Assembly (NCBI RefSeq): GCF_037975245.1
Contig: NC_092562.1
Coordinates: 7,663,001 to 7,727,000, forward strand
Direction: 5' to 3'
Length of the DNA: 64,000 nt
Source of the DNA: Apostichopus japonicus
Lineage: Eukaryota; Echinodermata; Holothuroidea; Aspidochirotida; Stichopodidae
This document shows positions 44,201-58,979 of this stretch, one piece after another. Within the stretch, counting starts at the first letter, position 1, and every line of letters begins with the position of its first letter. The translations under genes were made by a program, and so were the position numbers. The notes beneath the pieces are model-generated. The model was not told where the DNA came from, did no database searches, and saw only the letters and a program-made list of their open reading frames with translations.

Positions 44201-47070
44201 GCACATTCGATTGTTCGGTACCACACATTCGATTGATCGGTACCGCTCATTCGAATGATCGGTACCGCATATTTTATTTTTCGGTACCGCATATTCGATT
44301 GATCACTACCGCACATTCGATTGTTCGGTACCGCACATTCGATTGATCGGTACCGCACATTTGAATGATCGGTACCGCACATTCGATTTATCGTTACCGC
44401 ACATTCGATTGATCACTACCGCACATTCGATTGATCGGTACCGCACATTCGATTGATCGGTACCGAACATTCGATTGATCGGTACCGCACATTCGATTAA
44501 TCGGTACCGCACATTGGATTTATCGGTACCGCACATTCGATTGATCGGTACCGCACATTCGATTGATCGGTACCGCACATTCGATTTATCGGTACCTCAC
44601 ATTCGATTAATCGGTATCGCATATTCGATTTATCGGTACTACACATTCGATTGATTGGAACTGCACATCCGATTGATCAATACCGCACAGTCGATTGATC
44701 GGTACAGCACATTCCATTTATCGGTACCACACATTCGATTGATCGGTACCGCTCATTCGAATGATCGGTACCGCATATTTTATTTTTCGGTACCGCATAT
44801 TCGATTGATCACTACCGCACATTCGATTGATCTGTTCCGCACATTCTATTTATCGGTACGGCACATTCGATTGATCCGTACCGCACATTCGATTTATCGG
44901 TACCTCACATTCGATTGATCGGTACCGCACATTCGATTTATCGGAACCGCAAATTCGATTGATCTGTTCCGCACGTTCGATTGATCGGTACTGAACATTC
45001 GATTGATCTGTACCGCACATTCGATTGATCGGTACCGCACATTCTATTGATATGTACCGCACATTCGATTGATCGGTACCGCACATTCGATTTATCGGTA
45101 ACGAACATTCTATTCATCGGTACCGCACATTCGATTGATCGGTACCGAACATTCGATTGATCGGTATCGCACATTCGAATGATCGGTACCGCACATTCGA
45201 TTTATCGGTACCGCACATTCGATATATGGGTACCGCACATTCGATTGATCGGTACCGCACATTCGAATGATCGGTACCGCACATTCGATTTATCGGTACC
45301 GCACATTCTATTCATCGGTACCGCACATTCATTTTATCTGTACCGCACATTCGATTGATAGGTACCGCACATTCTATTTATCGTTACCGCACATTATATT
45401 TATCGGTACCGCACGTTATGTTTATCGGTACCGCACACGGTACCGCAGTTTCGATTGATCGGTACCGCACATTCGATTGATTGGCACCGCACATTCGATG
45501 GATCGGTAACGCAAATTCGATTGATCGGTACCGCACATTTGATGGATCGGTACCGCACATTCGAATGATCGGTACCGCACATTCTGTTTATCGGTACCGC
45601 ACAATCGATTGATCGGTACCGCACATTCGATTGATCGGTAACACACATTCTATTCATCGGTATATCGCACATTCGATTGATCGGTACCGCACATTCGATT
45701 GATCACTACCGCAGAGTCGATTGATCGGTACCGCACATTCGATTTATCGGTACTACACATTCGATTTATCGGTACCGCACATTCGATTGATCACTTCAGC
45801 ACATTCGGTTGATCGGTACCGCACATTCGAATGATCGGTACCGCACATTCGATTGATCGGTACCGCACATTCGATTGATCGGTAACGAACATTCTATTCA
45901 TCGGTTCCGCACATTCGATTGATCGGTACCGAACATTCGATTGATCGGTATCGCACATTCGAATAATCGGTACCGCACATTCGATTTATCGGTACCGCAC
46001 ATTCGATATATCGGTACCGCACATTCGATTGATCACTTCCGCACATTCGATTGATCGGTACCGCACATTCGATTTATCGGTACTGCACACTCTATTCATC
46101 GGTACCGCACATTCATTTTATCTGTACCGCACATTCGATTGATAGGTACCGCACATTCTATTTATCGTTATCGCACATTCTATTTATCGGTACCGCACGT
46201 TCTGTTTATCGGTACCGCACACGGTACCGCAGTTTCGATTGATCGGTACCGCACATTCGATTGATTGGCACCGCACATTCGATGGATCGGTAACGCAAAT
46301 TCGATTGATCGGTACCGCACATTTGATTGATCGGTATCGCACATTCGATTGATCGGTACCGAACATTCGATTGATCTGTTCCGCACATTCGAATGATCGG
46401 TACGGCACATTCGATTGATCCGTACCGCACATTCGATTGATCGGTACCGCACATTCGATTGATCTGTTCCGCACATTCGATTGATCGGTACTGAACATTC
46501 GATTGATCGGTACCGCACATTCGATTGATCTGTACCGCACATTCGATTGATCGGTACCGCACATTCTATTGATATGTACCGCACATTCGATTGATCGGTA
46601 CCGCACATTCGATTGATCAGTACCGCACATTCGATTGATCTGTACCGCACATTCGATTTATCAGTACCGAACATTCTATTCATCTGTACCGCACATTCGA
46701 TTGATCGGTACCGAACATTCGATTGATCGGTATCGCACATTCGATTGATCGGTACCGCACATTCTATTGATATGTACCGCACATTCGATTGATCGGTACC
46801 GCACATTCGATTGATCGGTACCGCACATTCGATTGATCTGTACCGCACATTCGATTTATCGGTACCGAACATTCTATTCATCTGTACCGCACATTCGATT
46901 GATCGGTACCGAACATTCGATTGATCGGTATCGCACATTCGAATAATCGGTACCGCACATTCGATTTATCGGTACCGCACATTCGATTTATCTGTACCGG
47001 ACATTCGATTAATCGGTACCGCACATTCGATTTATCGGTACTGCACATTCTATTCATCGGTACCGCACAT
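41286..47070. repeat. Mosaic of short style B pieces
   Basis: Several repeated pieces: 42,120-42,490 with 44,820-45,180 (offset about 2,685); 42,600-42,880 with 43,430-43,720; 45,267-45,560 with 46,051-46,340 (offset 784). 12-bp units lie at 42807, 43633, 45427 and 46211. Two length oddities are a 21-bp unit at 42764 (CACATCTATTTATC) and a 24-bp unit at about 45,658 (GGTATATCGCAC). The 44,110-44,330 stretch holds two copies of a CTCATTCGAATG, CATATTTTATTTTTC, CATATTCG run. Confidence 0.78.
46543..46938. repeat. 198-bp (9-unit) tandem duplication
   Basis: Two consecutive nine-unit blocks, each with a CATTCTATTGATATG unit, a GAACATTCTATTCATCTG unit and a GGTATCGCAC unit. The period is 198 bp. 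The copies differ by a few bases (for example AGTACCGAAC versus GGTACCGAAC). Confidence 0.85.
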
Positions 47071-47754
47071 TCATTTTATCTGTACCGCACATTCGATTGA
47101 TAGGTACCGCACATTCTATTTATCGTTACCGCACATTCTATTTATCGGTCCCGCACGTTCTGTTTATCGGTACCGCACACGGTACCGCAGTTTCGATTGA
47201 TCGGTACCGCACATTCGATTGATTGGCACCGCACATTCGATGGATCGGTAACGCAAATTCGATTGAACGGTACCGCACATTCGATTTATCGGTACCGCAC
47301 ATTTGGTGGATCGGTACCGCACATTCGAATGATCGGAACCGCACATTCGATTGGTCGGTACCGAACATTCGATTTATCGGCACCGCACATTTTGTTTATC
47401 GGTACCGCACAATCGATTGATCGGTACCGCACATTCGATTGATCGGTAACACACATTTCATTCATCGGTATCGCACATTCGATTGATCGGTACCGCACAT
47501 TCGATTGATCACTACCGCAGAGTCGATTGATCGGTACCGCAAATTCGATTTATCGGTACTACACATTCGATTTATCGGTACCACACTTTCGATTGATCGG
47601 TACCGCACATTCGATTGATCACTTCAGCACATTCGATTGATCGGTACCGCACATTCGAATGATCGGTACCGCACATTCGATTTATCTGTACCGGACATTC
47701 GATTGATCGGTACCGCACATTCGATTTATCGGTACCGCACATTAGATTGATCGG
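47071..47754. repeat. Style B run repeated at 1,300 bp
   Basis: 47,138-47,440 recurs at 48,438-48,740 (offset 1,300 = 59 x 22 + 2, consistent with two 12-bp units between), and at 52.85-53.15 kb through the 4,409-bp duplication. It includes CATTTGGTGGATC, where the other copies read CATTTGATGGATC. Confidence 0.83.
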
Positions 47755-50700
47755 TACCGCACATTCGATTTATCGGTACCGCACATTCGATTGATCGGTA
47801 CCGCACATTCATTTTATCTGTATCGCACATTCGATTGATAGGTATCGCACATTCGATTGATCGGTACCGCATATTCTATTTATCTGTACCGCATTTTCTG
47901 TATATCTGTACCGCACATTCCATTTATCGGTAGCGCACATTCGATTGATCGGTACCGCACACGGTACCGCAGTTTCGATTGATCGGTACCGTACATTCGA
48001 TTGATCGGCACCGCACATTCCATTTATCGGTACCGCATATTCGTTTGATCTGTTCCGCACATTCGATTGATCGGTACCGCACATTCGATTGATCGGTACC
48101 GAACATTCGATTGATCGGTACCGAACATTCGATTGATCGTTACCGCACATTCGATTGATCGGTACCGCACATTCGATTGATTGGTACCGCACATTCGATT
48201 GATCGGTACCGCACATTCGATTAATTGGTACCGCACATTCGATTGATTGGTACCGCACATTCGAATGATCTGTTCCGCACTTTCTATCTATCGGTATCGC
48301 ACATTCGATTGATCGGTACCGCACATTCGAATGATCTGTTCCGCACATTCTATTGATCGGTATCGCACATTCGATTGATCGGTACCACACATTCGATTGA
48401 TAGGTACCGCACATTCTATTCATCGTTACCGCACATTCTATTTATCGGTACCGCACGTTCTGTTGATCGGTACCGCACACGGTACCGCACATTCGATTGA
48501 TCGGTACCGCACATTCGATTGATTGGCACCGCACATTCGATGGATTGGTAACGCAAATTCGATTGAACGGTACCGCACATTCGATTTATCGGTACCGCAC
48601 ATTTGATGGATCGGTACCGCACATTCGATTGATCGGTACCGCACATTCGATTGGTCGGTACCGAACATTCGATTTATCGGCACCGCACATTCTGTTTATC
48701 GGTACCGCACAATCGATTGATCGGTACCGCACATTCGATTGATCACTACCGCAGAGTCGATTGATCGGTACCGCACATTCGATTTATCGGTACTACACAT
48801 TCGATTTATCGGTACCGCACATTCGATTGATCACTTCAGCACATTCGATTGATCGGTACCGCACATTCGAATGATCGGTACCGCACATTCGATTTATCTG
48901 TACCGGACATTCGATTGATCGGTACCGCACATTCGATTCATCGGTACCGCACATTAGATTGATCGGTACCGCACATTCGATTTATCGGTACCGCACATTC
49001 GATTGATCGGTACCGCACATTCATTTTATCTGTATCGCACATTCGATTGATAGGTATCGCACATTCGATTGATCGGTACCGCATATTCTATTTATCTGTA
49101 CCGCATTTTCTGTATATCTGTACCGCACATTCCATTTATCGGTAGCGCACATTCGATTGATCGGTACCGCACACGGTACCGCAGTTTCGATTGATCGGTA
49201 CCGCACATTCGATTGATCGGCACCACACATTCGATTGATCGGTAACGCACATTCGATTGGTCGGTACCGAACATTCGATTTATCGGCACCGCACATTCCA
49301 TTTATCGGTACCGCATATTCGTTTGATCTGTTCCGCATATTCGATTGATCGGTACCGCACATTCGATTGATCGGTACCGAACATTCGATTGATCGGTACC
49401 GCACATTCGATTGATCGGTACCGCACATTCGATTGATCGGTACCGCACATTCGATTGATTGGTACCGCACATTCGAATGATCTGTTCCGCACTTTCTATT
49501 GATCGGTATCGCACATTCGATTGATCGGTACCGCACATTCGATTTATCGGAACCGCAAATTCGATTGATCTGTTCCGCACATTCTGTTTATCGGTACCGC
49601 ATATTCGATTGATCTGTCCCGCACATTCGATTGATCGGTACTGAACATTCGATTGATCGGTACCGCACATTCTATTGATATGTACCGCACATTCGATTGA
49701 TCAGTACCGCACACTCGATTGATCTGTACCGCACATTCGATTTATCGGTACCGCACATTCGATTGATCAGTACCACACATTCGATTGATAGGAACCGCAC
49801 ATTCGATTGATCAATAAAGAACATTCGATTGGTCGGTACCGCACATTCCATTTATCGGTACCGCACATGCGATTGATCGGAATCGCACATTCGAATGATC
49901 GGTACCGCACCTTCGTTTTATCAGTATCGCACATTCGATTGATCGGTACCGCACATGCGATTGATCGGTACCGCACATTCGATTGATATGTACCGCACAT
50001 TTGATTTATCGGTACCGCACATTCGACTGATCGGTACCAAACATTCGATAGATCGGTATCGCACATTCGATTAATCGGTACCGCACATTCGATTTATCGG
50101 TACCGCACATTCGATTGATCGGTACCGCATATTGGATTGATCGGTAACGCACATTCGATTGGTCGGTACCGCACCGCACATTCGATTGATCGGTACCGCA
50201 CATGCGATTGATCGGAACCGCCAATTCGAATGATCGGTACCGCACATTCGATTGATCGGTACCGCACATTCCATTTATCGGTAGCGCACATTCGATTGAT
50301 CGGTACCGCACACGGTACCGCAGTTTCGATTGATCGGTACCGCACATTCGATTGATCGGCACCGCACATTCGATTGATCGGTACCGCACATTCGATTGGT
50401 CGGTACCGAACATTCGATTTATCGGCACCGCACATTCCATTTATCGGTACCGCATATTCGTTTGATCTGTTCCGCATATTCGATTGATCGGTACCGCACA
50501 TTCGATTGATCGGTACCGAACATTCGATTGATCGGTACCGCACATTCGATTGATCGGTACCGCACATTCGATTGATCGGTACCGCACATTCGATTGATTG
50601 GTACCGCACATTCGAATGATCTGTTCCGCACATTCGATTGATCGGTATCGCACATTCGATTGATCGGTACCGCACATTCGAATGATCTGTTCCGCACATT

Positions 50701-52069
50701 CTATTGATCGGTATCGCACATTCGATTGATCGGTACCACACATTCGATTGAGCGGTACCGTACATTCGATTGATCGGTACCGCATATTCGATTTATCGGT
50801 ACGGCACATTCCATTGATCCGTACCGCACATTCGATTGATAGGTACCTCACATTCGATTGATCGGTACCGCACATTCGATTGATATGTACCGCACATTCG
50901 ATTGATCGGTACCGCACATTCGATTGATCAGTACCGCACAATCGATTGATCGGTACCGCACATTCGATTTATCGGTTCCGCACATTAGATTGATCGGTAC
51001 CGCACATTCGATTTATCGGTACCGCACATTCGATTGATCGGTACCGCACATTCATTTTATCTGTATCGCACATTCGATTGATAGGTATCGCACATTCGAT
51101 TGATCGGTACCGCATATTCTATTTATCTGTACCGCATTTTCTGTATATCTGTACCGCACATTCCCTTTATCGGTAGCGCACATTCGATTGATCGGTAACG
51201 CACATTCGATTGGTCGGTACCGAACATTCGATTGATCGGCACCGCACATTCCATTTATCGGTACCGCATATTCGTTTGATCTGTTCCGCATATTCGATTG
51301 ATCGGTACCGCACATTCGATTGATCGGTACCGAAAATTCGATTGATCGGTACCGCACATTCGATTGATCGGTACCGCACATTCGATTGATCGGTACCGCA
51401 CATTCGATTGATTGGTACCGCACATTCGAATGATCTGTTCCGCACTTTCTATTGATCGGTATCGCACATTCGATTGATCGGTACCGCACATTCGATTTAT
51501 CGGAACCGCAAATTCGATTGATCTGTTCCGCACATTCTGTTTATCGGTACCGCATATTCGATTGATCTGTCCCGCACATTCGATTGATCGGTACTGAACA
51601 TTCGATTGATCGGTACCGCACATTCTATTGATATGTACCGCACATTCGATTGATCAGTACCGCACATTCGATTGATCTGTACCGCACATTCGATTTATCG
51701 GTACCGCACATTCGATTGATCAGTACCACACATTCGATTGATCGGAACCGCACATTCGATTGATCAATAAAGAACATTCGATTGATCGGTACCGCACATT
51801 CGATTGATCGGTACCGCACATTCGATTGATCGGTACCGAACATTCGATTGATCGGTACCGCACATTCGATTTATCGGTAATGCAAATTCGATTGGTCGGT
51901 ACCGCACATTCCATTTATCGGTACCGCACATGCGATTGATCGGAATCGCCAATTCGAATGATCGGTACCGCACCTTCGTTTTATCAGTATCGCACATTCG
52001 ATTGATCGGTACCGCACATGCGATTGATATGTACCGCACATTTGATTTATCGGTACCGCACATTCGATT
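47755..52069. repeat. 4,409-bp higher-order repeat, copy 1
   Basis: Matches 52,164-56,521 at a constant offset of 4,409 to about 51.49 kb, then 4,453 (two extra units in copy 2). Differences are scattered single bases, e.g. CGAAC versus CGCAC near 48,123 and GGAATCGCAC versus GGAATCGCCA near 49,881. It contains three TTTTCTGTATATC units (47894, 49106, 51137), four 12-bp units and one 27-bp unit. The middle one of these runs is itself repeated at 2,031 bp. Confidence 0.92.
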
Positions 52070-52163
52070 GATCGATACCGCACATTCGATTGATCGATAC
52101 CGCACATTCGATTGATCGGTACCGCACATTCGAATGATCGGTACCGCACATTCGATTTATCGG

Positions 52164-55100
52164 TACCGCACATTCGATTTATCGGTACCGCACATTCGAT
52201 TGATCGGTACCGCACATTCATTTTATCTGTATCGCACATTCGATTGATAGGTATCGCACATTCGATTGATCGGTACCGCATATTCTATTTATCTGTACCG
52301 CATTTTCTGTATATCTGTACCGCACATTCCATTTATCGGTAGCGCACATTCGATTGATCGGTACCGCACACGGTACCGCAGTTTCGATTGATCGGTACCG
52401 TACATTCGATTGATCGGCACCGCACATTCCATTTATCGGTACCGCATATTCGTTTGATCTGTTCCGCACATTCGATTGATCGGTACCGCACATTCGATTG
52501 ATCGGTACCGAACATTCGATTGATCGGTACCGCACATTCGATTGATCGTTACCGCACATTCGATTGATCGGTACCGCACATTCGATTGATTGGTACCGCA
52601 CATTCGATTGATCGGTACCGCACATTCGATTAATTGGTACCGCACATTCGATTGATTGGTACCGCACATTCAAATGATCTGTTCCGCACTTTCTATCTAT
52701 CGGTATCGCACATTCGATTGATCGGTACCGCACATTCGAATGATCTGTTCCGCACATTCTATTGATCGGTATCGCACATTCGATTGATCGGTACCACACA
52801 TTCGATTGATAGGTACCGCACATTCTATTCATCGTTACCGCACATTCTATTTATCGGTACCGCACGTTCTGTTGATCGGTACCGCACACGGTACCGCACA
52901 TTCGATTGATCGGTACCGCACATTCGATTGATTGGCACCGCACATTCGATGGATCGGTAACGCAAATTCGATTGAACGGTACCGCACATTCGATTTATCG
53001 GTACCGCACATTTGATGGATCGGTACCGCACATTCGAATGATCGGTACCGCACATTCGATTGGTCGGTACCGAACATTCGATTTATCGGCACCGCACATT
53101 CTGTTTATCGGTACCGCACAATCGATTGATCGGTACCGCACATTCGATTGATCACTACCGCAGAGTCGATTGATCGGTACCGCACATTCGATTTATCGGT
53201 ACTACACATTCGATTTATCGGTACCGCACATTCGATTGATCACTTCAGCACATTCGATTGATCGGTACCGCACATTCGAATGATCGGTACCGCACATTCG
53301 ATTTATCTGTACCGGACATTCGATTGATCGGTACCGCACATTCGATTCATCGGTACCGCACATTAGATTGATCGGTACCGCACATTCGATTTATCGGTAC
53401 CGCACATTCGATTGATCGGTACCGCACATTCATTTTATCTGTATCGCACATTCGATTGATAGGTATCGCACATTCGATTGATCGGTACCGCATATTCTAT
53501 TTATCTGTACCGCATTTTCTGTATATCTGTACCGCACATTCCATTTATCGGTAGCGCACATTCGATTGATCGGTACCGCACACGGTACCGCAGTTTCGAT
53601 TGATCGGTACCGCACATTCGATTGATCGGCACCACACATTCGATTGATCGGTAACGCACATTCGATTGGTCGGTACCGAACATTCGATTTATCGGCACCG
53701 CACATTCCATTTATCGGTACCGCATATTCGTTTGATCTGTTCCGCATATTCGATTGATCGGTACCGCACATTCGATTGATCGGTACCGAACATTCGATTG
53801 ATCGGTACCGCACATTCGATTGATCGGTTCCGCACATTCGATTGATCGGTACCGCACATTCGATTGATTGGTACCGCACATTCGAATGATCTGTTCCGCA
53901 CTTTCTATTGATCGGTATCGCACATTCGATTGATCGGTACCGCACATTCGATTTATCGGAACCGCAAATTCGATTGATCTGTTCCGCACATTCTGTTTAT
54001 CGGTACCGCATATTCGATTGATCTGTCCCGCACATTCGATTGATCGGTACTGAACATTCGATTGATCGGTACCGCACATTCTATTGATATGTACCGCACA
54101 TTCGATTGATCAGTACCGCACACTCGATTGATCTGTACCGCACATTCGATTTATCGGTACCGCACATTCGATTGATCAGTACCACACATTCGATTGATAG
54201 GAACCGCACATTCGATTGATCAATAAAGAACATTCGATTGGTCGGTACCGCACATTCCATTTATCGGTACCGCACATGCGATTGATCGGAATCGCCAATT
54301 CGAATGATCGGTACCGCACCTTCGTTTTATCAGTATCGCACATTCGATTGATCGGTACCGCACATGCGATTGATCGGTACCGCACATTCGATTGATATGT
54401 ACCGCACATTTGATTTATCGGTACCGCACATTCGACTGATCGGTACCAAACATTCGATAGATCGGTATCGCACATTCGATTAATCGGTACCGCACATTCG
54501 ATTTATCGGTACCGCACATTCGATTGATCGGTACCGCATATTGGATTGATCGGTAACGCACATTCGATTGGTCGGTACCGCACCGCACATTCGATTGATC
54601 GGTACCGCACATGCGATTGATCGGAACCGCCAATTCGAATGATCGGTACCGCACATTCGATTGATCGGTACCGCACATTCCATTTATCGGTAGCGCACAT
54701 TCGATTGATCGGTACCGCACACGGTACCGCAGTTTCGATTGATCGGTACCGCACATTCGATTGATCGGCACCGCACATTCGATTGATCGGTACCGCACAT
54801 TCGATTGGTCGGTACCGAACATTCGATTTATCGGCACCGCACATTCCATTTATCGGTACCGCATATTCGTTTGATCTGTTCCGCATATTCGATTGATCGG
54901 TACCGCACATTCGATTGATCGGTACCGAACATTCGATTGATCGGTACCGCACATTCGATTGATCGGTACCGCACATTCGATTGATCGGTACCGCACATTC
55001 GATTGATTGGTACCGCACATTCGAATGATCTGTTCCGCACATTCGATTGATCGGTATCGCACATTCGATTGATCGGTACCGCACATTCGAATGATCTGTT

Positions 55101-56521
55101 CCGCACATTCTATTGATCGGTATCGCACATTCGATTGATCGGTACCACACATTCGATTGAGCGGTACCGTACATTCGATTGATCGGTACCGCATATTCGA
55201 TTTATCGGTACGGCACATTCCATTGATCCGTACCGCACATTCGATTGATAGGTACCTCACATTCGATTGATCGGTACCGCACATTCGATTGATATGTACC
55301 GCACATTCGATTGATCGGTACCGCACATTCGATTGATCAGTACCGCACAATCGATTGATCGGTACCGCACATTCGATTTATCGGTACCGCACATTAGATT
55401 GATCGGTACCGCACATTCGATTTATCGGTACCGCACATTCGATTGATCGGTACCGCACATTCATTTTATCTGTATCGCACATTCGATTGATAGGTATCGC
55501 ACATTCGATTGATCGGTACCGCATATTCTATTTATCTGTACCGCATTTTCTGTATATCTGTACCGCACATTCCCTTTATCGGTAGCGCACATTCGATTGA
55601 TCGGTAACGCACATTCGATTGGTCGGTACCGAACATTCGATTTATCGGCACCACACATTCCATTTATCGGTACCGCATATTCGTTTGATCTGTTCCGCAT
55701 ATTCGATTGATCGGTACCGCACATTCGATTGATCGGTACCGAACATTCGATTGATCGGTACCGCACATTCGATTGATCGGTACCGCACATTCGATTGATC
55801 GGTACCGCACATTCGATTGATTGGTACCGCACATTCGATTGATCGGTACCGCACATTCGATTGATTGGTACCGCACATTCGAATGATCTGTTCCGCACTT
55901 TCTATTGATCGGTATCGCACATTCGATTGATCGGTACCGCACATTCGATTTATCGGAACCGCAAATTCGATTGATCTGTTCCGCACATTCTGTTTATCGG
56001 TACCGCATATTCGATTGATCTGTCCCGCACATTCGATTGATCGGTACTGAACATTCGATTGATCGGTACCGCACATTCTATTGATATGTACCGCACATTC
56101 GATTGATCAGTACCGCACATTCGATTGATCTGTACCGCACATTCGATTTATCGGTACCGCACATTCGATTGATCAGTACCACACATTCGATTGATCGGAA
56201 CCGCACATTCGATTGATCAATAAAGAACATTCGATTGATCGGTACCGCACATTCGATTGATCGGTACCGCACATTCGATTGATCGGTACCGAACATTCGA
56301 TTGATCGGTACCGCACATTCGATTTATCGGTAATGCAAATTCGATTGGTCGGTACCGCACATTCCATTTATCGGTACCGCACATGCGATTGATCGGAATC
56401 GCCAATTCGAATGATCGGTACCGCACCTTCGTTTTATCAGTATCGCACATTCGATTGATCGGTACCGCACATGCGATTGATATGTACCGCACATTTGATT
56501 TATCGGTACCGCACATTCGAC
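52164..56521. repeat. 4,409-bp higher-order repeat, copy 2
   Basis: Near-identical to copy 1. It gains 44 bp in the GATTGATTGG region near 55.85 kb. Similarity ends where GACTGATCGGTACCAAAC begins; copy 1 instead runs through GATTGATCGATACC units at 52.07-52.12 kb. 12-bp units lie at 52360, 52878, 53572 and 54711, and the 27-bp unit at 54574. Confidence 0.92.
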
Positions 56522-57719
56522 TGATCGGTACCAAACATTCGATAGATCGGTATCGCACATTCGAATAATCGGTACCGCACATTCGAATGATCGGTACCGC
56601 ATATTGGATTGATCGGTAACGCACATTCGATTGGTCGGTACCGCACCGCACATTCGATTGATCGGTACCGCACATGCGATTGATCGGAACCGCCAATTCG
56701 AATGATCGGTACCGCACATTCGATTGATCGGTACCGCACATTCCATTTATCGGTAGCGCACATTCGATTGATCGGTACCGCACACGGTACCGCAGTTTCG
56801 ATTGATCGGTACCGCACTTTCGATTGATCGGCACCGCACATTCGATTGATCGGTACCGCACATTCGATTGGTCGGTACCGAACATTCGATTTATCGGCAC
56901 CGCACATTCCATTTATCGGTACCGCATATTCGTTTGATCTGTTCCGCATATTCGATTGATCGGTACCGCACATTCGATTGATCGGTACCGAACATTCGAT
57001 TGATCGGTACCGCACATTCGATTGATCGGTACCGCACATTCGATTGATCGGTACCGCACATTCGATTGATTGGTACCGCACATTCGAATGATCTGTTCCG
57101 CACATTCGATTGATCGGTATCGCACATTCGATTGATCGGTACCGCACATTCGAATGATCTGTTCCGCACATTCGATTGATCGGTATCGCACATTCGATTG
57201 ATCGGTACCACACATTCGATTGAGCGGTACCGTACATTCGATTGATCGGTACCGCATATTCGATTTATCGGTACGGCACATTCCATTGATCCGTACCGCA
57301 CATTCGATTGATAGGTAGCTCACATTCGATTGATCGGTACCGCACATTCGATTGATATGTACCGCACATTCGATTGATCGGTATCGCACATTCGATTGAT
57401 CGGTACCACACATTCGATTGAGCGGTACCGTACATTCGATTGATCGGTACCGCATATTCGATTTATCGGTACGGCACATTCCATTGATCCGTACCGCACA
57501 TTCGATTGATAGGTAGCTCACATTCGATTGATCGGTACCGCACATTCGATTGATATGTACCGCACATTCGATTGATCGGTACCGCACATTCGATTGATCA
57601 GTACCGCACAATCGACTGATCGGTACCGCACATTCGATTTATCGGTACCGCACATTAGATTGATCGGTACCGCACATTCGATTTATCGGTACCGCACATT
57701 CGATTCATCGGTACCGCAC
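56522..57719. repeat. Third partial copy of the 54.5-55.3 kb run
   Basis: Follows 54,460-55,390 at an offset of about 2,063, with the 27-bp unit at 56637 and the 12-bp unit at 56774. Its right half contains an extra nine-unit duplication, listed separately. Confidence 0.83.
57216..57611. repeat. 198-bp (9-unit) tandem duplication
   Basis: The GAGCGGTACCGTAC unit occurs at 57,222 and 57,420, and GATAGGTAGCTCAC at about 57,311 and 57,509, both 198 bp apart. The sister runs at 50.75-50.94 and 55.15-55.35 kb have one copy each and read GGTACCTCAC. The GGTAGC change therefore arose before this local doubling. Confidence 0.88.
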
Positions 57720-58979
57720 ATTCATTTTATCTGTATCGAACATTCGATTGATCGGTACCGCATATTCTATTTATCTGTACCGCATTTTCTGTATATCTGT
57801 ACCGCACATTCCCTTTATCGGTAGCGCACATTCGATTGATCGGTACCGCACACGGTACCGCAGTTTCGATTGATCGGTACCGCACATTCGATTGATCGGC
57901 ACCGCACATTCGATTGATCGGTAACGCACATTCGATTGGTCGGTACCGAACATTCGATTTATCGGCACCGCACATTCCATTTATCGGTACCGCATATTCG
58001 TTTGATCTGTTCCGCATATTCGATTGATCGGTACCGCACATTCGATTGATCGGTACCGAACATTCGATTGATCGGTACCGCACATTCGATTGATCGGTAC
58101 CGCACATTCGATTGATTGGTACCGCACATTCGAATGATCTGTTCCGCACATTCTGTTTATCGGTACCGCATATTCGATTGATCTGTCCCGCACATTCGAT
58201 TGATCGGTACTGAACATTCGATTGATCGGTACCGCACATTCTATTGATATGTACCGCACATTCGATTGATCGGTACCGCACATTCGATTGATCTGTACCG
58301 CACATTCGATTTATCGGTACCGCACATTCGATTGATCAGTACCACACATTCGATTGATCGGAACCGCACATTCGATTGATCAATAAAGAACATTCGATTG
58401 ATCGGTACCGCACATTCGATTGATCGGTACCGCACATTCGATTGATCGGTACCGAACATTCGATTGATCGGTACCGCACATTCGATTTATCGGCAATGCA
58501 AATTCGATTGGTCGGTACCGCACATTCCATTTATCGGTACCGCACATGCGATTGATCGGAATCGCCAATTCGAATGATCGGTACCGCACCTTCGTTTTAT
58601 CAGTATCGCACATTCGATTGATCGGTACCGCACATGCGATTGATCGGTACCGCACATTCGATTGATATGTACCGCACATTTGATTTATCGGTACCGCACA
58701 TTCGACTGATCGGTACCAAACATTCGATAGATCGGTATCGCACATTCGATTAATCGGTACCGCACATTCGATTTATCGGTACCGCACATTCGATTGATCG
58801 GTACCGCATATTGGATTGATCGGTAACGCACATTCGATTGGTCGGTACCGCACCGCACATTCGATTGATCGGTACCGCACATGCGATTGATCAGAACCGC
58901 CAATTCGAATGATCGGTACCGCACATTCGATTGATCGGTACCGCACATTCCATTTATCGGTAGCGTACATTCGATTGAT
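57720..58979. repeat. Right-hand higher-order unit, first copy
   Basis: 57,727-58,300 recurs at 61,720-62,296 (offset 3,991). 58,241-58,750 recurs at 62,816-63,320 (offset 4,575). 58,685-58,980 recurs at 63,507-63,800 (offset 4,822). Contains the TTTTCTGTATATC unit at 57785, the 12-bp unit at 57842 and the 27-bp unit at 58844. Confidence 0.85.
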
